Notes: generated by a model from the sequence alone, not told the origin. 64,000 nucleotides of DNA from Hippasteria phrygiana (GCA_037893225.1 JAZGUH010000375.1:620001-684000); one strand, 5' to 3'. Positions 20,049-32,476 are shown, counted from the first letter of the stretch. A program made the numbers and translations.

Positions 20049-20288
20049 CTATGTTGGCGGTCTCCCAAATTGTCAGTATCTTTGTTCGGGTGGGCGCTAG
20101 TCAGAAGTCATAAACCCAGAATGCCGTGTAGCCAGGGATCACACCCAATTTTACGATACAACCTGGGAAGCGACATTGTGGAGATCACTCAATGAGGATA
20201 CGACTTTTTAATTTATAATACGTCACACAATCCACAAGGGAAACTGACTAGGTAAATTTGAATACATTTTCAATGTGAACAAAGAAAC

Positions 20289-20361
20289 TGGCACGAGCGG
20301 GATTCGAACCTGCGACCTCCGGGTTACCGTACCGGCGCTCTACCAACTGAGCTATCTTGCC
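20289..20361 (-). tRNA. tRNA-Thr(GGU)-like gene, module 2 copy 4
   Basis: Left palindrome arm, identical gene. Confidence 0.6.
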
Positions 20362-20709
20362 CTATGTTGGCGGTCTCCCAAATTGTCAGTATCTTTGTTC
20401 GGGTGGGCGCTAGTCAGAAGTCATAAACCCAGAATGCCGTGTAGCCAGGGATCACACCCAATTTTACGATACAACCTGGGAAGCGACATTGTGGAGATCA
20501 CTCAATGAGGATACGACTTTTTAATTATTTAAAATAATTTTAATTATTAAAAAGTCGTATCCTCATTGAGTGATCTCCACAATGTCGCTTCCCAGGTTGT
20601 ATCGTAAAATTGGGTGTGATCCCTGGCTACACGGCATTCTGGGTTTATGACTTCTCACTAGCGCCCACCCGAACAAAGATACTGACAATTTGGGAGACCG
20701 CCAACATAG

Positions 20710-20782
20710 GGCAAGATAGCTCAGTTGGTAGAGCGCCGGTACGGTAACCCGGAGGTCGCAGGTTCGAATCCCGCTCGTGCCA
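20710..20782 (+). tRNA. tRNA-Thr(GGU)-like gene, module 2 copy 5 (inverted)
   Basis: Right palindrome arm, identical gene. Confidence 0.6.
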
Positions 20783-21398
20783 GTTTCTTTGTTCACATTG
20801 AAAATGTATTCAAATTTACCTAGTCAGTTTCCCTTGTGGATTGTGTGACGTATTCTTTAATATTTGTTAGAGCTGTGAGATATTTCTCAATTATTAAAAA
20901 TATCTATAAACCATTTAGAGATATCTCGACTGCATCTATTTCACGATATCTGCAATTAAACATTTGAAGCTGTACCTGTATGATGCAAAATAATTTCATC
21001 AAAAATGACGCCGCGTGCAGCTCCAATGGACGAATCTGACCAAGTTTATATTTGCAGGATGAATGTGGTCATGATAGGTGGTCATCCGCATCTGTAAAGT
21101 GGCACATGCTTTGTATGACTACAAGCATTGACTATTCATCTTTAGCGATATTTTCAAGCCACAAAGAACAATCATTACATGACAGATTGCATGGTATAAG
21201 CTGAGAACTTGAGAAGCTTTCGGCCTTGTTGTTGTTGTTGTTGTCGTTAAGTTGTTGTCACCGTTGTTGTTCTTGGCACGCGGATCAGAAAACTCTACTC
21301 CGGGTAAAACACATGATTATTCAGAACGTTTACACAATGAATGTGGGGATGACTTTCCCAATAACTATATTCAAACTTCCAGCGTTGGTTTTACAGAG

Positions 21399-21481
21399 CC
21401 TTCGATAGCTCAGTTGGTAGAGCGGTGGACTGTAGTGTTAAAGAAATCCATAGGTCGCTGGTTCGAATCCGGCTCGAAGGA
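21399..21481 (+). tRNA. tRNA-Tyr-GTA: tRNA-Tyr (GUA), copy 16
   Basis: Consensus gene after module 2; duplicate of 17553. Confidence 0.96.
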
Positions 21482-21682
21482 ATTTTTTCTTTCATCGAAT
21501 TCCAATACTTTGAAAAGAGAATCGCGCCAAAGTGAAGTGCCTCATGATTTATCTTTTTAAAACCTTCATTTTTTGAGGATGTCTGGAAAATTTGCGAGAA
21601 TCTCCACATTGACCAATTGCTTTCAACTCAAATAGAACAAAACAAAACAATACAAAAGAAAAGCCTAAAACTTGCAGTTCTT

Positions 21683-21754
21683 CGCCCGGTATGGGACTTG
21701 AACCCATGACCCTCAGCTTAAAAGTCTGATGCTCACCGACTGAGCTAACCGGGC
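21683..21754 (-). pseudogene. tRNA-Lys (UUU), copy 17, defective
   Basis: A21 missing and T39G, as in the 17837 copy. Confidence 0.8.
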
Positions 21755-22556
21755 CCTGGAATATGTACGGTGGACCGATTTCAAGCCATTTTCCTTCAAC
21801 AGAGCGCGTAAGTCTCGCGATATCACAACTTTTCATCACTAGATATTGGTAAGGTCTTGGTACGAAACACTAACTAGTTTATTGACGGACCATATTATTA
21901 ACAGCAAAGCTGTAGCGTGAAGTCTTAGCAGCTCTAACTGCGATTGGAAACTACAGCTAGTGTACGTAGTATTAATTCAAGTATATTTGGTGTACCATCA
22001 AAAACATCTCTTAAACTTCTTTAATATTTGTTAGAGCTGTGAGATATTTCTCAATTATTAAAAATATCTATAAACCATTTAGAGATATCTCGACTGCATC
22101 TATTTCACGATATCTGTAATTAAACATTTGAAGCTGTACCTGTATGATGCAAAATAATTTCATCAAAAATGACGCCGCGTGCAGCTCCTATTGACGAATC
22201 CGACCAAGTTTCTTTTTGCAGGATGAATGTGGTCATGATAGGTGGTCATCCGCATCTGTAAAGTGGCACATGCTTTGTATGACTACAAGCATTGACTATT
22301 CATCTGTAGCGATATTTTCAAGCCACAAAGAACAATCATTACATGACAGATTGCATGGTATCAGCTGAGAACTTGAGAAGCTTTCGGCCTTGTTGTTGTT
22401 GTCGTTAAGTTGTTGTCACCGTTGTTGTTCTTGGCACGCGGATCAGAAAACTCTACTCCGGGTGAAACACATGATTATTCAGAACGTTTACACAATGAAT
22501 GTGGGGATGACTTTCCCAATAACTATATTCAAACTTCCAGCGTGGGTTTTACAGAG

Positions 22557-22639
22557 CCTTCGATAGCTCAGTTGGTAGAGCGGTAGACTGTAGTGTTAAA
22601 GAAATCCATAGGTCGCTGGTTCGAATCCGGCTCGAAGGA
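22557..22639 (+). tRNA. tRNA-Tyr-GTA: tRNA-Tyr (GUA), copy 17, anticodon-stem variant
   Basis: G29A mismatch in the anticodon stem. The downstream flank has CTTTAAAAAG where other units have CTTTGAAAAG. Confidence 0.8.
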
Positions 22640-22840
22640 ATTTTTTCTTTCATCGAATTCCAATACTTTAAAAAGAGAATCGCGCCAAAGTGAAGTGCCT
22701 CATGATTTATCTTTTTAAAACCTTCATTTTTTGAGGATGTCTGGAAAATTTGCGAGATTCTCCACATTGACCAATTGCTTTCAACTCAAATAGAACAAAA
22801 CAAAACAATACAAAAGAAAAGCCTAAAACATACAGTTCTT

Positions 22841-22913
22841 CGCCCGGTATGGGACTTGAACCCATGACCCTCAGATTAAAAGTCTGATGCTCTACCGACT
22901 GAGCTAACCGGGC
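22841..22913 (-). tRNA. tRNA-Lys-TTT: tRNA-Lys (UUU), copy 18
   Basis: Consensus gene; flank marker ACATACAG. The following spacer contains the Thr remnant. Confidence 0.96.
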
Positions 22914-23188
22914 CCTGGAAGGTGTACGGTGGACCGATTTCAAGCCATTTTCCTTCAACAGAGCGTGTAAGTCTCGCGATATCAGAACTTTTCATCACTA
23001 GATATTGGTAAGGTCTTGGTACGAAACACTAACTAGTTTATTGACGGACCATATTATTAACAGCAAAGCTGTAGCGTGAAGTCTTAGCAGCTAGAACTGC
23101 GATTGGAAACTACAGCTAGTGTACGTAGTATTAATTCAAGTATATTTGGTGTACCATCAAAAACATCTCTTAAACTTCTTTAATATTT

Positions 23189-23270
23189 TTAATGTGAACA
23201 AAGAAACTGGCACGAGCGGGATTCGAACCTGCGACCTCCGGGTTCCCTTGTGGATTGTGTGACGTATTAT
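23189..23270. mobile_element. Collapsed Thr module remnant
   Basis: 82 bp flanked by the same TCTTTAATATTT direct repeat (23177-23188 and 23271-23282). It consists of the left end of a module up to mid-tRNA, joined directly to the right end (CCCTTGTGGATTGTG...). The right end keeps GACGTATTAT, three bases more than modules 1-4. Confidence 0.75.
23208..23244 (-). pseudogene. tRNA-Thr-like 3' half fragment
   Basis: Keeps 37 bp, from A73 to the anticodon-loop edge, including the B box. The A box is deleted, so it should not be transcribed alone. Confidence 0.8.
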
Positions 23271-23809
23271 TCTTTAATATTTGTTAGAGCTGTGAGGTAT
23301 TTCTCAATTATTAAAAATATCTATAAACCATTTAGAGATATCTCGACTGCATCTATTTCACGATATCTGTAATTAAACATTTGAAGCTGTACCTGTATGA
23401 TGCAAAATAATTTCATCAAAAATGACGCCGCGTGCAGCTCCAATGGACGAATCCGACCAAGTTTATATTTGCAGGATGAATGTGGTCATGATAGGTGGTC
23501 ATCCGCATCTGTAAAGTGGCACATGCTTTGTATGACTACAAGCATTGACTATTCATCTGTAGCGATATTTTCAAGCCACAAAGAACAATCATTACATGAC
23601 AGATTGCATGGTATCAGCTGAGAACTTGAGAAGCTTTCGGCCTTGTTGTTGTTGTCGTTAAGTTGTTGTCACCGTTGTTGTTCTCGGCACGCGGATCAGA
23701 AAACTCTACTCCGGGTAAAACACATGATTATTCAGAACGTTTACACAATGAATGTGGGGATGACTTTTCCAATAACTATATTCAAACTTCCAGCGTTGGT
23801 TTTACAGAG

Positions 23810-23892
23810 CCTTCGATAGCTCAGTTGGTAGAACGGTGGACTGTAGTGTTAAAGAAATCCATAGGTCGCTGGTTCGAATCCGGCTCGAAGGA
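23810..23892 (+). tRNA. tRNA-Tyr-GTA: tRNA-Tyr (GUA), copy 18, D-stem variant
   Basis: G24 is changed to A (GAAC for GAGC), which breaks pair 11-24 of the D-stem. T4 terminator. Copied at 32394. Confidence 0.8.
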
Positions 23893-24094
23893 ATTTTGTT
23901 CTTTCATCGAATTCCAATACTTTGAAAAGAGAATCGCGCCAAAGTGAAGTGCCTCATGATTTATCTTTTTAAAACCTTCATTTTTTGAGGATGTCTGGAA
24001 AATTTGCGAGATTCTCCACATTGACCAATTGCTTTCAACTCAAATAGAACAAAACAAAACAATACAAAAGAAAAGCCTAAAACATGCAGTTCTT

Positions 24095-24167
24095 CGCCCG
24101 GTATGGGACTTGAACCCATGACCCTCAGATTAAAAGTCTGATGCTCTACCGACTGAGCTAACCGGGC
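24095..24167 (-). tRNA. tRNA-Lys-TTT: tRNA-Lys (UUU), copy 19
   Basis: Consensus gene, GCTGG 5' flank like 10505. Confidence 0.96.
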
Positions 24168-24975
24168 GCTGGAAGGTGTACGGTGGACCGATTTGAAGCC
24201 ATTTTCCTTCAACAGAGCGTGTAAGTCTCGCGATATCACAACTTTTCATCACTAGATATTGGTAAGGTCTTGGTACGAAACACTAACTAGTTAATTGACG
24301 GACCATATTATTAACAGCAAAGCTGTAGCGTGAAGTCTTAGCAGCTAGAACTGCGATTGGAAACTACAGCTAGTGTACGTAGTATTAATTCAAGTATATT
24401 TGGTGTACCATCAAAAACATCTCTTAAACTTCTTTAATATTTGTTAGAGCTGTGAGATATTTCTCAATTATTAAAAATATCTATAAACCATTTAGAGATA
24501 TCTCGACTGCATCTATTTCACGATATCTGTAATTAAACATTTGAAGCTGTACCTGTATGATGCAAAATAATTTCATCAAAAATGACGCCGCGTGCAGCTC
24601 CAATGGACGAATCCGACCAAGTTTATATTTGCAGGATGAATGTGGTCATGATAGGTGGTCATCCGCATCTGTAAAGTGGCACATGCTTTGTATGACTACA
24701 AGCATTGACTATTCATCTGTAGCGATATTTTCAAGCCACAAAGAACAATCATTACATGACAGATTGCATGGTATAAGCTGAGAACTTGAGAAGCTTTCGG
24801 CCTTGTTGTTGTTGTTGTTGTCGTTAAGTTGTTGTCACCGTTGTTGTTCTTGGCACGCGGATCAGAAAACTCTACTCCGGGTAAAACACATGATTATTCA
24901 GAACGTTTACACAATGAATGTGGGGATGACTTTCCCAATAACTATATTCAAACTTCCAGCGTTGGTTTTACAGAG

Positions 24976-25058
24976 CCTTCGATAGCTCAGTTGGTAGAGC
25001 GGTGGACTGTAGTGTTAAAGAAATCCATAGGTCGCTGGTTCGAATCCGGCTCGAAGGA
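24976..25058 (+). tRNA. tRNA-Tyr-GTA: tRNA-Tyr (GUA), copy 19
   Basis: Consensus gene, counterpart of 11386. Confidence 0.96.
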
Positions 25059-25259
25059 ATTTTTTCTTTCATCGAATTCCAATACTTTGAAAAGAGAATC
25101 GCGCCAAAGTGAAGTGCCTCATGATTTATCTTTTTAAAACCTTCATTTTTTGAGGATGTCTGGAAAATTTGCGAGAATCTCCACATTGACCAATTGCTTT
25201 CAACTCAAATAGAACAAAACAAAACAATACAAAAGAAAAGCCTAAAACATGCAGTTCTT

Positions 25260-25332
25260 CGCCCGGTATGGGACTTGAACCCATGACCCTCAGATTAAAA
25301 GTCTGATGCTCTACCGACTGAGCTAACCGGGC
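25260..25332 (-). tRNA. tRNA-Lys-TTT: tRNA-Lys (UUU), copy 20
   Basis: Consensus gene, counterpart of 11670. Confidence 0.96.
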
Positions 25333-26134
25333 CCTGGAAAGTGTACGGTGGACCGATTTCAAGCCATTTTCCTTCAACAGAGCGTGTAAGTCTCGCGATA
25401 TCACAACTTTTCATCACTAGATATTGGTAAGGTCTTGGTACGAAACACTAACTAGTTTATTGACGGACCATATTATTAACAGCAAAGCTGTAGCGTGAAG
25501 TCTTAGCAGCTCTAACTGCGATTGGAAACTACAGCTAGTGTACGTAGTATTAATTCAAGTATATTTGGTGTACCATCAAAAACATCTCTTAAACTTCTTA
25601 AATATTTGTTAGAGCTGTGAGATATTTATCAATTATTAAAAATATCTATAAACCATTTAGAGATATCTCGACTGCATCTATTTTACGATATCTGTAATTA
25701 AACATTTGAAGCTGTACCTGTATGATGCAAAATAATTTCATCAAAAATGACGCCGCGTGCAGCTCCAATGGACGAATCCGACCAAGTTTATATTTGCAGG
25801 ATGAATGTGGTCATGATAGGTGGTCATCCGCATCTGTAAAGTGGCACATGCTTTGTATGACTACAAGCATCGACTATTCATCTGTAGCGATATTTTCAAG
25901 CCACAAAGAACAATCATTACATGACAGATTGCATGGTATCAGCTGAGAACTTGAGAAGCTTTCGGCCTTGTTGTTGTTGTCGTTAAGTTGTTGTCACCGT
26001 TGTTGTTCTTGGCACGCGGATCAGAAAACTCTACTCCGGGTAAAACACATGATTATTCAGAACGTTTACACAATGAATGTGGGGATGACTTTCCCAATAA
26101 CTATATTCAAACTTCCAGCGTTGGTTTTACAGAA

Positions 26135-26217
26135 CCTTCGATAGCTCAGTTGGTAGAGCGGTGGACTGTAGTGTTAAAGAAATCCATAGGTCGCTGGTTC
26201 GAATCCGGCTCGAAGGA
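26135..26217 (+). tRNA. tRNA-Tyr-GTA: tRNA-Tyr (GUA), copy 20
   Basis: Consensus gene, ACAGAA flank family. Confidence 0.96.
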
Positions 26218-26419
26218 ATTTTTTCTTTCATCGAATTCCAATACTTTGAAAAGAGAATCGCGCCAAAGTGAAGTGCCTCATGATTTATCTTTTTAAAACC
26301 TTCATTTTTTGAGGATGTCTGGAAAATTTGCGAGATTCTCCACATTGACCAATTGCTTTCAACTCAAATAGAACAAAACAAAACAATAACAAAAGAAAAG
26401 CCTAAAACATGCAGTTTTT

Positions 26420-26492
26420 CGCCCGGTATGGGACTTGAACCCATGACCCTCAGATTAAAAGTCTGATGCTCTACCGACTGAGCTAACCGGGC
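26420..26492 (-). tRNA. tRNA-Lys-TTT: tRNA-Lys (UUU), copy 21
   Basis: Consensus gene, CAATAAC flank, counterpart of 12830. Confidence 0.96.
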
Positions 26493-27294
26493 CCTGGAAA
26501 GTGTACGGTGGACCGATTTCAAGCCATTTTCCTTCAACAGAGCGTGTAAGTCTCGCGATATCACAACTTTTCATCACTAGATATTGGTAAGGTCTTGGTA
26601 CGAAACACTAACTAGTTTATTGACGGACCATATTATTAACAGCAAAGCTGTAGCGTGAAGTCTTAGCAGCTCTAACTGCGATTGGAAACTACAGCTAGTG
26701 TACGTAGTATTAATTCAAGTATATTTGGTGTACCATCAAAAACATCTCTTAAACTTCTTTAATATTTGTTAGAGCTGTGAGATATTTCTCAATTATTAAA
26801 AATATCTATAAACCATTTAGAGATATCTCGACTGCATCTATTTCACGATATCTGTAATTAAACATTTGAAGCTGTACCTGTATGATGCAAAATAATTTCA
26901 TCAAAAATGACGCCGCGTGCAGCTCCAATGGACGAATCCGACCAAGTTTATATTTGCAGGATGAATGTGGTCATGATAGGTGGTCATCCGCATCTGTAAA
27001 GTGGCACATGCTTTGTATGACTACAAGCATCGACTATTCATCTGTAGCGATATTTTCAAGCCACAAAGAACAATCATTACATGACAGATTGCATGGTATC
27101 AGCTGAGAACTTGAGAAGCTTTCGGCCTTGTTGTTGTTGTCGTTAAGTTGTTGTCACCGTTGTTGTTCTTGGCAGGCGGATCAGAAAACTCTACTCCGGG
27201 TAAAACACATGATTATTCAGAACGTTTACACAATGAATGTGGGGATGACTTTCCCAATAACTATATTCAAACTTCCAGCGTTGGTTTTACAGAA

Positions 27295-27377
27295 CCTTCG
27301 ATAGCTCAGTTGGTAGAGCGGTGGACTGTAGTGTTAAAGAAATCCATAGGTCGCTGGTTCGAATCCGGCTCGAAGGA
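27295..27377 (+). tRNA. tRNA-Tyr-GTA: tRNA-Tyr (GUA), copy 21
   Basis: Consensus gene with GCCTCGTGAT flank, last Tyr before module 3. Confidence 0.96.
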
Positions 27378-27579
27378 ATTTTTTCTTTCATCGAATTCCA
27401 ATACTTTGAAAAGAGAATCGCGCCAAAGTGAAGTGCCTCGTGATTTATCTTTTTAAAACCTTCATTTTTTGAGGATGTCTGGAAAATTTGCGAGATTCTC
27501 CACATTGACCAATTGCTTTCAACTCAAATAGAACAAAACAAAACAATAACAAAAGAAAAGCCTAAAACATGCAGTTCTT

Positions 27580-27652
27580 CGCCCGGTATGGGACTTGAAC
27601 CCATGACCCTCAGATTAAAAGTCTGATGCTCTACCGACTGAGCTAACCGGGC
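27580..27652 (-). tRNA. tRNA-Lys-TTT: tRNA-Lys (UUU), copy 22
   Basis: Consensus gene; its spacer has the 15-bp deletion and is interrupted by module 3. Confidence 0.96.
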
Positions 27653-27933
27653 CCTGGAAGGTGTACGGTGGACCGATTTCAAGCCATTTTCCTTCAACAG
27701 AGCGTGTAAGTCTCGCGATATCACAACTTTTCATCACTAGATATTGGTAAGGTCTTGGTACGAAACACTAACTAGTTTATTGACGGACCATATTATTAAC
27801 AGCAAAGCTGTAGCGTGAAGTCTTAGCAGCTAGAACTGCGATTCGAAACTACAGCTAGTGTACGTATATTTGGTGTACCATCAAAAACATCTCTTAAACT
27901 TCTTTAATATTTTTTCAATGTGAACAAAGAAAC

Positions 27934-28006
27934 TGGCACGAGCGGGATTCGAACCTGCGACCTCCGGGTTACCGTACCGGCGCTCTACCAACTGAGCTAT
28001 CTTGCC
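27934..28006 (-). tRNA. tRNA-Thr(GGU)-like gene, module 3 copy 1
   Basis: Identical gene; unit 1 with ATATA junction. Confidence 0.6.
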
Positions 28007-28246
28007 CTATGTTGGCGGTCTCCCAAATTGTCAGTATCTTTGTTCGGGTGGGCGCTAGTCAGAAGTCATAAACCCAGAATGCCGTGTAGCCAGGGATCAC
28101 ACCCAATTTTACGATACAACCTGGGAAGCGACATTGTGGAGATCACTCAATGAGGATACGACTTTTTAATATATAATACGTCACACAATCCACAAGGGAA
28201 ACTGACTAGGTAAATTTGAATACATTTTCAATGTGAACAAAGAAAC

Positions 28247-28319
28247 TGGCACGAGCGGGATTCGAACCTGCGACCTCCGGGTTACCGTACCGGCGCTCTA
28301 CCAACTGAGCTATCTTGCC
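28247..28319 (-). tRNA. tRNA-Thr(GGU)-like gene, module 3 copy 2
   Basis: Second 313-bp unit. Confidence 0.6.
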
Positions 28320-28559
28320 CTATGTTGGCGGTCTCCCAAATTGTCAGTATCTTTGTTCGGGTGGGCGCTAGTCAGAAGTCATAAACCCAGAATGCCGTGT
28401 AGCCAGGGATCACACCCAATTTTACGATACAACCTGGGAAGCGACATTGTGGAGATCACTCAATGAGGATACGACTTTTTAATTTATAATACGTCACACA
28501 ATCCACAAGGGAAACTGACTAGGTAAATTTGAATACATTTTCAATGTGAACAAAGAAAC

Positions 28560-28632
28560 TGGCACGAGCGGGATTCGAACCTGCGACCTCCGGGTTACCG
28601 TACCGGCGCTCTACCAACTGAGCTATCTTGCC
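28560..28632 (-). tRNA. tRNA-Thr(GGU)-like gene, module 3 copy 3
   Basis: Third 313-bp unit. Confidence 0.6.
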
Positions 28633-28872
28633 CTATGTTGGCGGTCTCCCAAATTGTCAGTATCTTTGTTCGGGTGGGCGCTAGTCAGAAGTCATAAACC
28701 CAGAATGCCGTGTAGCCAGGGATCACACCCAATTTTACGATACAACCTGGGAAGCGACATTGTGGAGATCACTCAATGAGGATACGACTTTTTAATTTAT
28801 AATACGTCACACAATCCACAAGGGAAACTGACTAGGTAAATTTGAATACATTTTCAATGTGAACAAAGAAAC

Positions 28873-28945
28873 TGGCACGAGCGGGATTCGAACCTGCGAC
28901 CTCCGGGTTACCGTACCGGCGCTCTACCAACTGAGCTATCTTGCC
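28873..28945 (-). tRNA. tRNA-Thr(GGU)-like gene, module 3 copy 4
   Basis: Left palindrome arm. Confidence 0.6.
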
Positions 28946-29293
28946 CTATGTTGGCGGTCTCCCAAATTGTCAGTATCTTTGTTCGGGTGGGCGCTAGTCA
29001 GAAGTCATAAACCCAGAATGCCGTGTAGCCAGGGATCACACCCAATTTTACGATACAACCTGGGAAGCGACATTGTGGAGATCACTCAATGAGGATACGA
29101 CTTTTTAATTATTTAAAATAATTTTAATTATTAAAAAGTCGTATCCTCATTGAGTGATCTCCACAATGTCGCTTCCCAGGTTGTATCGTAAAATTGGGTG
29201 TGATCCCTGGCTACACGGCATTCTGGGTTTATGACTTCTCACTAGCGCCCACCCGAACAAAGATACTGACAATTTGGGAGACCGCCAACATAG

Positions 29294-29366
29294 GGCAAGA
29301 TAGCTCAGTTGGTAGAGCGCCGGTACGGTAACCCGGAGGTCGCAGGTTCGAATCCCGCTCGTGCCA
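29294..29366 (+). tRNA. tRNA-Thr(GGU)-like gene, module 3 copy 5 (inverted)
   Basis: Right palindrome arm. Confidence 0.6.
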
Positions 29367-29982
29367 GTTTCTTTGTTCACATTGAAAATGTATTCAAATT
29401 TACCTAGTCAGTTTCCCTTGTGGATTGTGTGACGTATTCTTTAATATTTGTTAGAGCTGTGAGATATTTCTCAATTATTAAAAATATCTATAAACCATTT
29501 AGAGATATCTCGACTGCATCTATTTCACGATATCTGCAATTAAACATTTGAAGCTGTACCTGTATGATGCAAAATAATTTCATCAAAAATGACGCCGCGT
29601 GCAGCTCCAATGGACGAATCTGACCAAGTTTATATTTGCAGGATGAATGTGGTCATGATAGGTGGTCATCCGCATCTGTAAAGTGGCACATGCTTTGTAT
29701 GACTACAAGCATTGACTATTCATCTTTAGCGATATTTTCAAGCCACAAAGAACAATCATTACATGACAGATTGCATGGTATAAGCTGAGAACTTGAGAAG
29801 CTTTCGGCCTTGTTGTTGTTGTTGTTGTCGTTAAGTTGTTGTCACCGTTGTTGTTCTTGGCACGCGGATCAGAAAACTCTACTCCGGGTAAAACACATGA
29901 TTATTCAGAACGTTTACACAATGAATGTGGGGATGACTTTCCCAATAACTATATTCAAACTTCCAGCGTTGGTTTTACAGAG

Positions 29983-30065
29983 CCTTCGATAGCTCAGTTG
30001 GTAGAGCGGTGGACTGTAGTGTTAAAGAAATCCATAGGTCGCTGGTTCGAATCCGGCTCGAAGGA
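29983..30065 (+). tRNA. tRNA-Tyr-GTA: tRNA-Tyr (GUA), copy 22
   Basis: Consensus gene after module 3. Confidence 0.96.
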
Positions 30066-30266
30066 ATTTTTTCTTTCATCGAATTCCAATACTTTGAAAA
30101 GAGAATCGCGCCAAAGTGAAGTGCCTCATGATTTATCTTTTTAAAACCTTCATTTTTTGAGGATGTCTGGAAAATTTGCGAGAATCTCCACATTGACCAA
30201 TTGCTTTCAACTCAAATAGAACAAAACAAAACAATACAAAAGAAAAGCCTAAAACTTGCAGTTCTT

Positions 30267-30338
30267 CGCCCGGTATGGGACTTGAACCCATGACCCTCAG
30301 CTTAAAAGTCTGATGCTCACCGACTGAGCTAACCGGGC
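30267..30338 (-). pseudogene. tRNA-Lys (UUU), copy 23, defective
   Basis: A21 missing and T39G. Confidence 0.8.
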
Positions 30339-31140
30339 CCTGGAATATGTACGGTGGACCGATTTCAAGCCATTTTCCTTCAACAGAGCGCGTAAGTCTC
30401 GCGATATCACAACTTTTCATCACTAGATATTGGTAAGGTCTTGGTACGAAACACTAACTAGTTTATTGACGGACCATATTATTAACAGCAAAGCTGTAGC
30501 GTGAAGTCTTAGCAGCTCTAACTGCGATTGGAAACTACAGCTAGTGTACGTAGTATTAATTCAAGTATATTTGGTGTACCATCAAAAACATCTCTTAAAC
30601 TTCTTTAATATTTGTTAGAGCTGTGAGATATTTCTCAATTATTAAAAATATCTATAAACCATTTAGAGATATCTCGACTGCATCTATTTCACGATATCTG
30701 TAATTAAACATTTGAAGCTGTACCTGTATGATGCAAAATAATTTCATCAAAAATGACGCCGCGTGCAGCTCCTATTGACGAATCCGACCAAGTTTCTTTT
30801 TGCAGGATGAATGTGGTCATGATAGGTGGTCATCCGCATCTGTAAAGTGGCACATGCTTTGTATGACTACAAGCATTGACTATTCATCTGTAGCGATATT
30901 TTCAAGCCACAAAGAACAATCATTACATGACAGATTGCATGGTATCAGCTGAGAACTTGAGAAGCTTTCGGCCTTGTTGTTGTTGTCGTTAAGTTGTTGT
31001 CACCGTTGTTGTTCTTGGCACGCGGATCAGAAAACTCTACTCCGGGTGAAACACATGATTATTCAGAACGTTTACACAATGAATGTGGGGATGACTTTCC
31101 CAATAACTATATTCAAACTTCCAGCGTGGGTTTTACAGAG

Positions 31141-31223
31141 CCTTCGATAGCTCAGTTGGTAGAGCGGTAGACTGTAGTGTTAAAGAAATCCATAGGTCGC
31201 TGGTTCGAATCCGGCTCGAAGGA
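31141..31223 (+). tRNA. tRNA-Tyr-GTA: tRNA-Tyr (GUA), copy 23, anticodon-stem variant
   Basis: G29A mismatch; counterpart of 22557. Confidence 0.8.
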
Positions 31224-31424
31224 ATTTTTTCTTTCATCGAATTCCAATACTTTAAAAAGAGAATCGCGCCAAAGTGAAGTGCCTCATGATTTATCTTTTT
31301 AAAACCTTCATTTTTTGAGGATGTCTGGAAAATTTGCGAGATTCTCCACATTGACCAATTGCTTTCAACTCAAATAGAACAAAACAAAACAATACAAAAG
31401 AAAAGCCTAAAACATACAGTTCTT

Positions 31425-31497
31425 CGCCCGGTATGGGACTTGAACCCATGACCCTCAGATTAAAAGTCTGATGCTCTACCGACTGAGCTAACCGGGC
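31425..31497 (-). tRNA. tRNA-Lys-TTT: tRNA-Lys (UUU), copy 24
   Basis: Consensus gene, ACATACAG flank. Confidence 0.96.
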
Positions 31498-31772
31498 CCT
31501 GGAAGGTGTACGGTGGACCGATTTCAAGCCATTTTCCTTCAACAGAGCGTGTAAGTCTCGCGATATCAGAACTTTTCATCACTAGATATTGGTAAGGTCT
31601 TGGTACGAAACACTAACTAGTTTATTGACGGACCATATTATTAACAGCAAAGCTGTAGCGTGAAGTCTTAGCAGCTAGAACTGCGATTGGAAACTACAGC
31701 TAGTGTACGTAGTATTAATTCAAGTATATTTGGTGTACCATCAAAAACATCTCTTAAACTTCTTTAATATTT

Positions 31773-31854
31773 TTAATGTGAACAAAGAAACTGGCACGAG
31801 CGGGATTCGAACCTGCGACCTCCGGGTTCCCTTGTGGATTGTGTGACGTATTAT
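31773..31854. mobile_element. Collapsed Thr module remnant, second copy
   Basis: Same 82-bp remnant as at 23189, copied with the higher-order unit. Confidence 0.75.
31792..31828 (-). pseudogene. tRNA-Thr-like 3' half fragment, second copy
   Basis: 37-bp 3' half with B box and no A box. Confidence 0.8.
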
Positions 31855-32393
31855 TCTTTAATATTTGTTAGAGCTGTGAGGTATTTCTCAATTATTAAAA
31901 ATATCTATAAACCATTTAGAGATATCTCGACTGCATCTATTTCACGATATCTGTAATTAAACATTTGAAGCTGTACCTGTATGATGCAAAATAATTTCAT
32001 CAAAAATGACGCCGCGTGCAGCTCCAATGGACGAATCCGACCAAGTTTATATTTGCAGGATGAATGTGGTCATGATAGGTGGTCATCCGCATCTGTAAAG
32101 TGGCACATGCTTTGTATGACTACAAGCATTGACTATTCATCTGTAGCGATATTTTCAAGCCACAAAGAACAATCATTACATGACAGATTGCATGGTATCA
32201 GCTGAGAACTTGAGAAGCTTTCGGCCTTGTTGTTGTTGTCGTTAAGTTGTTGTCACCGTTGTTGTTCTCGGCACGCGGATCAGAAAACTCTACTCCGGGT
32301 AAAACACATGATTATTCAGAACGTTTACACAATGAATGTGGGGATGACTTTTCCAATAACTATATTCAAACTTCCAGCGTTGGTTTTACAGAG

Positions 32394-32476
32394 CCTTCGA
32401 TAGCTCAGTTGGTAGAACGGTGGACTGTAGTGTTAAAGAAATCCATAGGTCGCTGGTTCGAATCCGGCTCGAAGGA
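32394..32476 (+). tRNA. tRNA-Tyr-GTA: tRNA-Tyr (GUA), copy 24, D-stem variant
   Basis: G24A as at 23810; T4 terminator. Confidence 0.8.

Larger units (their letters stand above)
19329..20853. mobile_element. Thr-like tRNA module 2
   Basis: Same structure and same flanking TCTTTAATATTT (19317-19328 and 20854-20865) as module 1, 3846 bp away. Because unit-specific bases such as the ATATA junction are kept, it was copied as a whole and not inserted anew. Confidence 0.6.
20217..20854. repeat. Palindrome with 308-bp arms, module 2
   Basis: Arms 20217-20524 and 20547-20854, 22-bp AT spacer. Confidence 0.9.
19336..27919. repeat. 8584-bp higher-order repeat, copy 1
   Basis: Holds Thr module 2, six Lys/Tyr pairs (Tyr 21399 to Lys 27580) and a Thr remnant at 23189-23270. 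The next copy starts at 27920. I found only a handful of base differences between the copies by eye. The phase of the boundary is arbitrary. Confidence 0.9.
27913..29437. mobile_element. Thr-like tRNA module 3
   Basis: Module 2 shifted by 8584 bp, with the same flanking direct repeat. Confidence 0.6.
28801..29438. repeat. Palindrome with 308-bp arms, module 3
   Basis: Arms 28801-29108 and 29131-29438. Confidence 0.9.
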
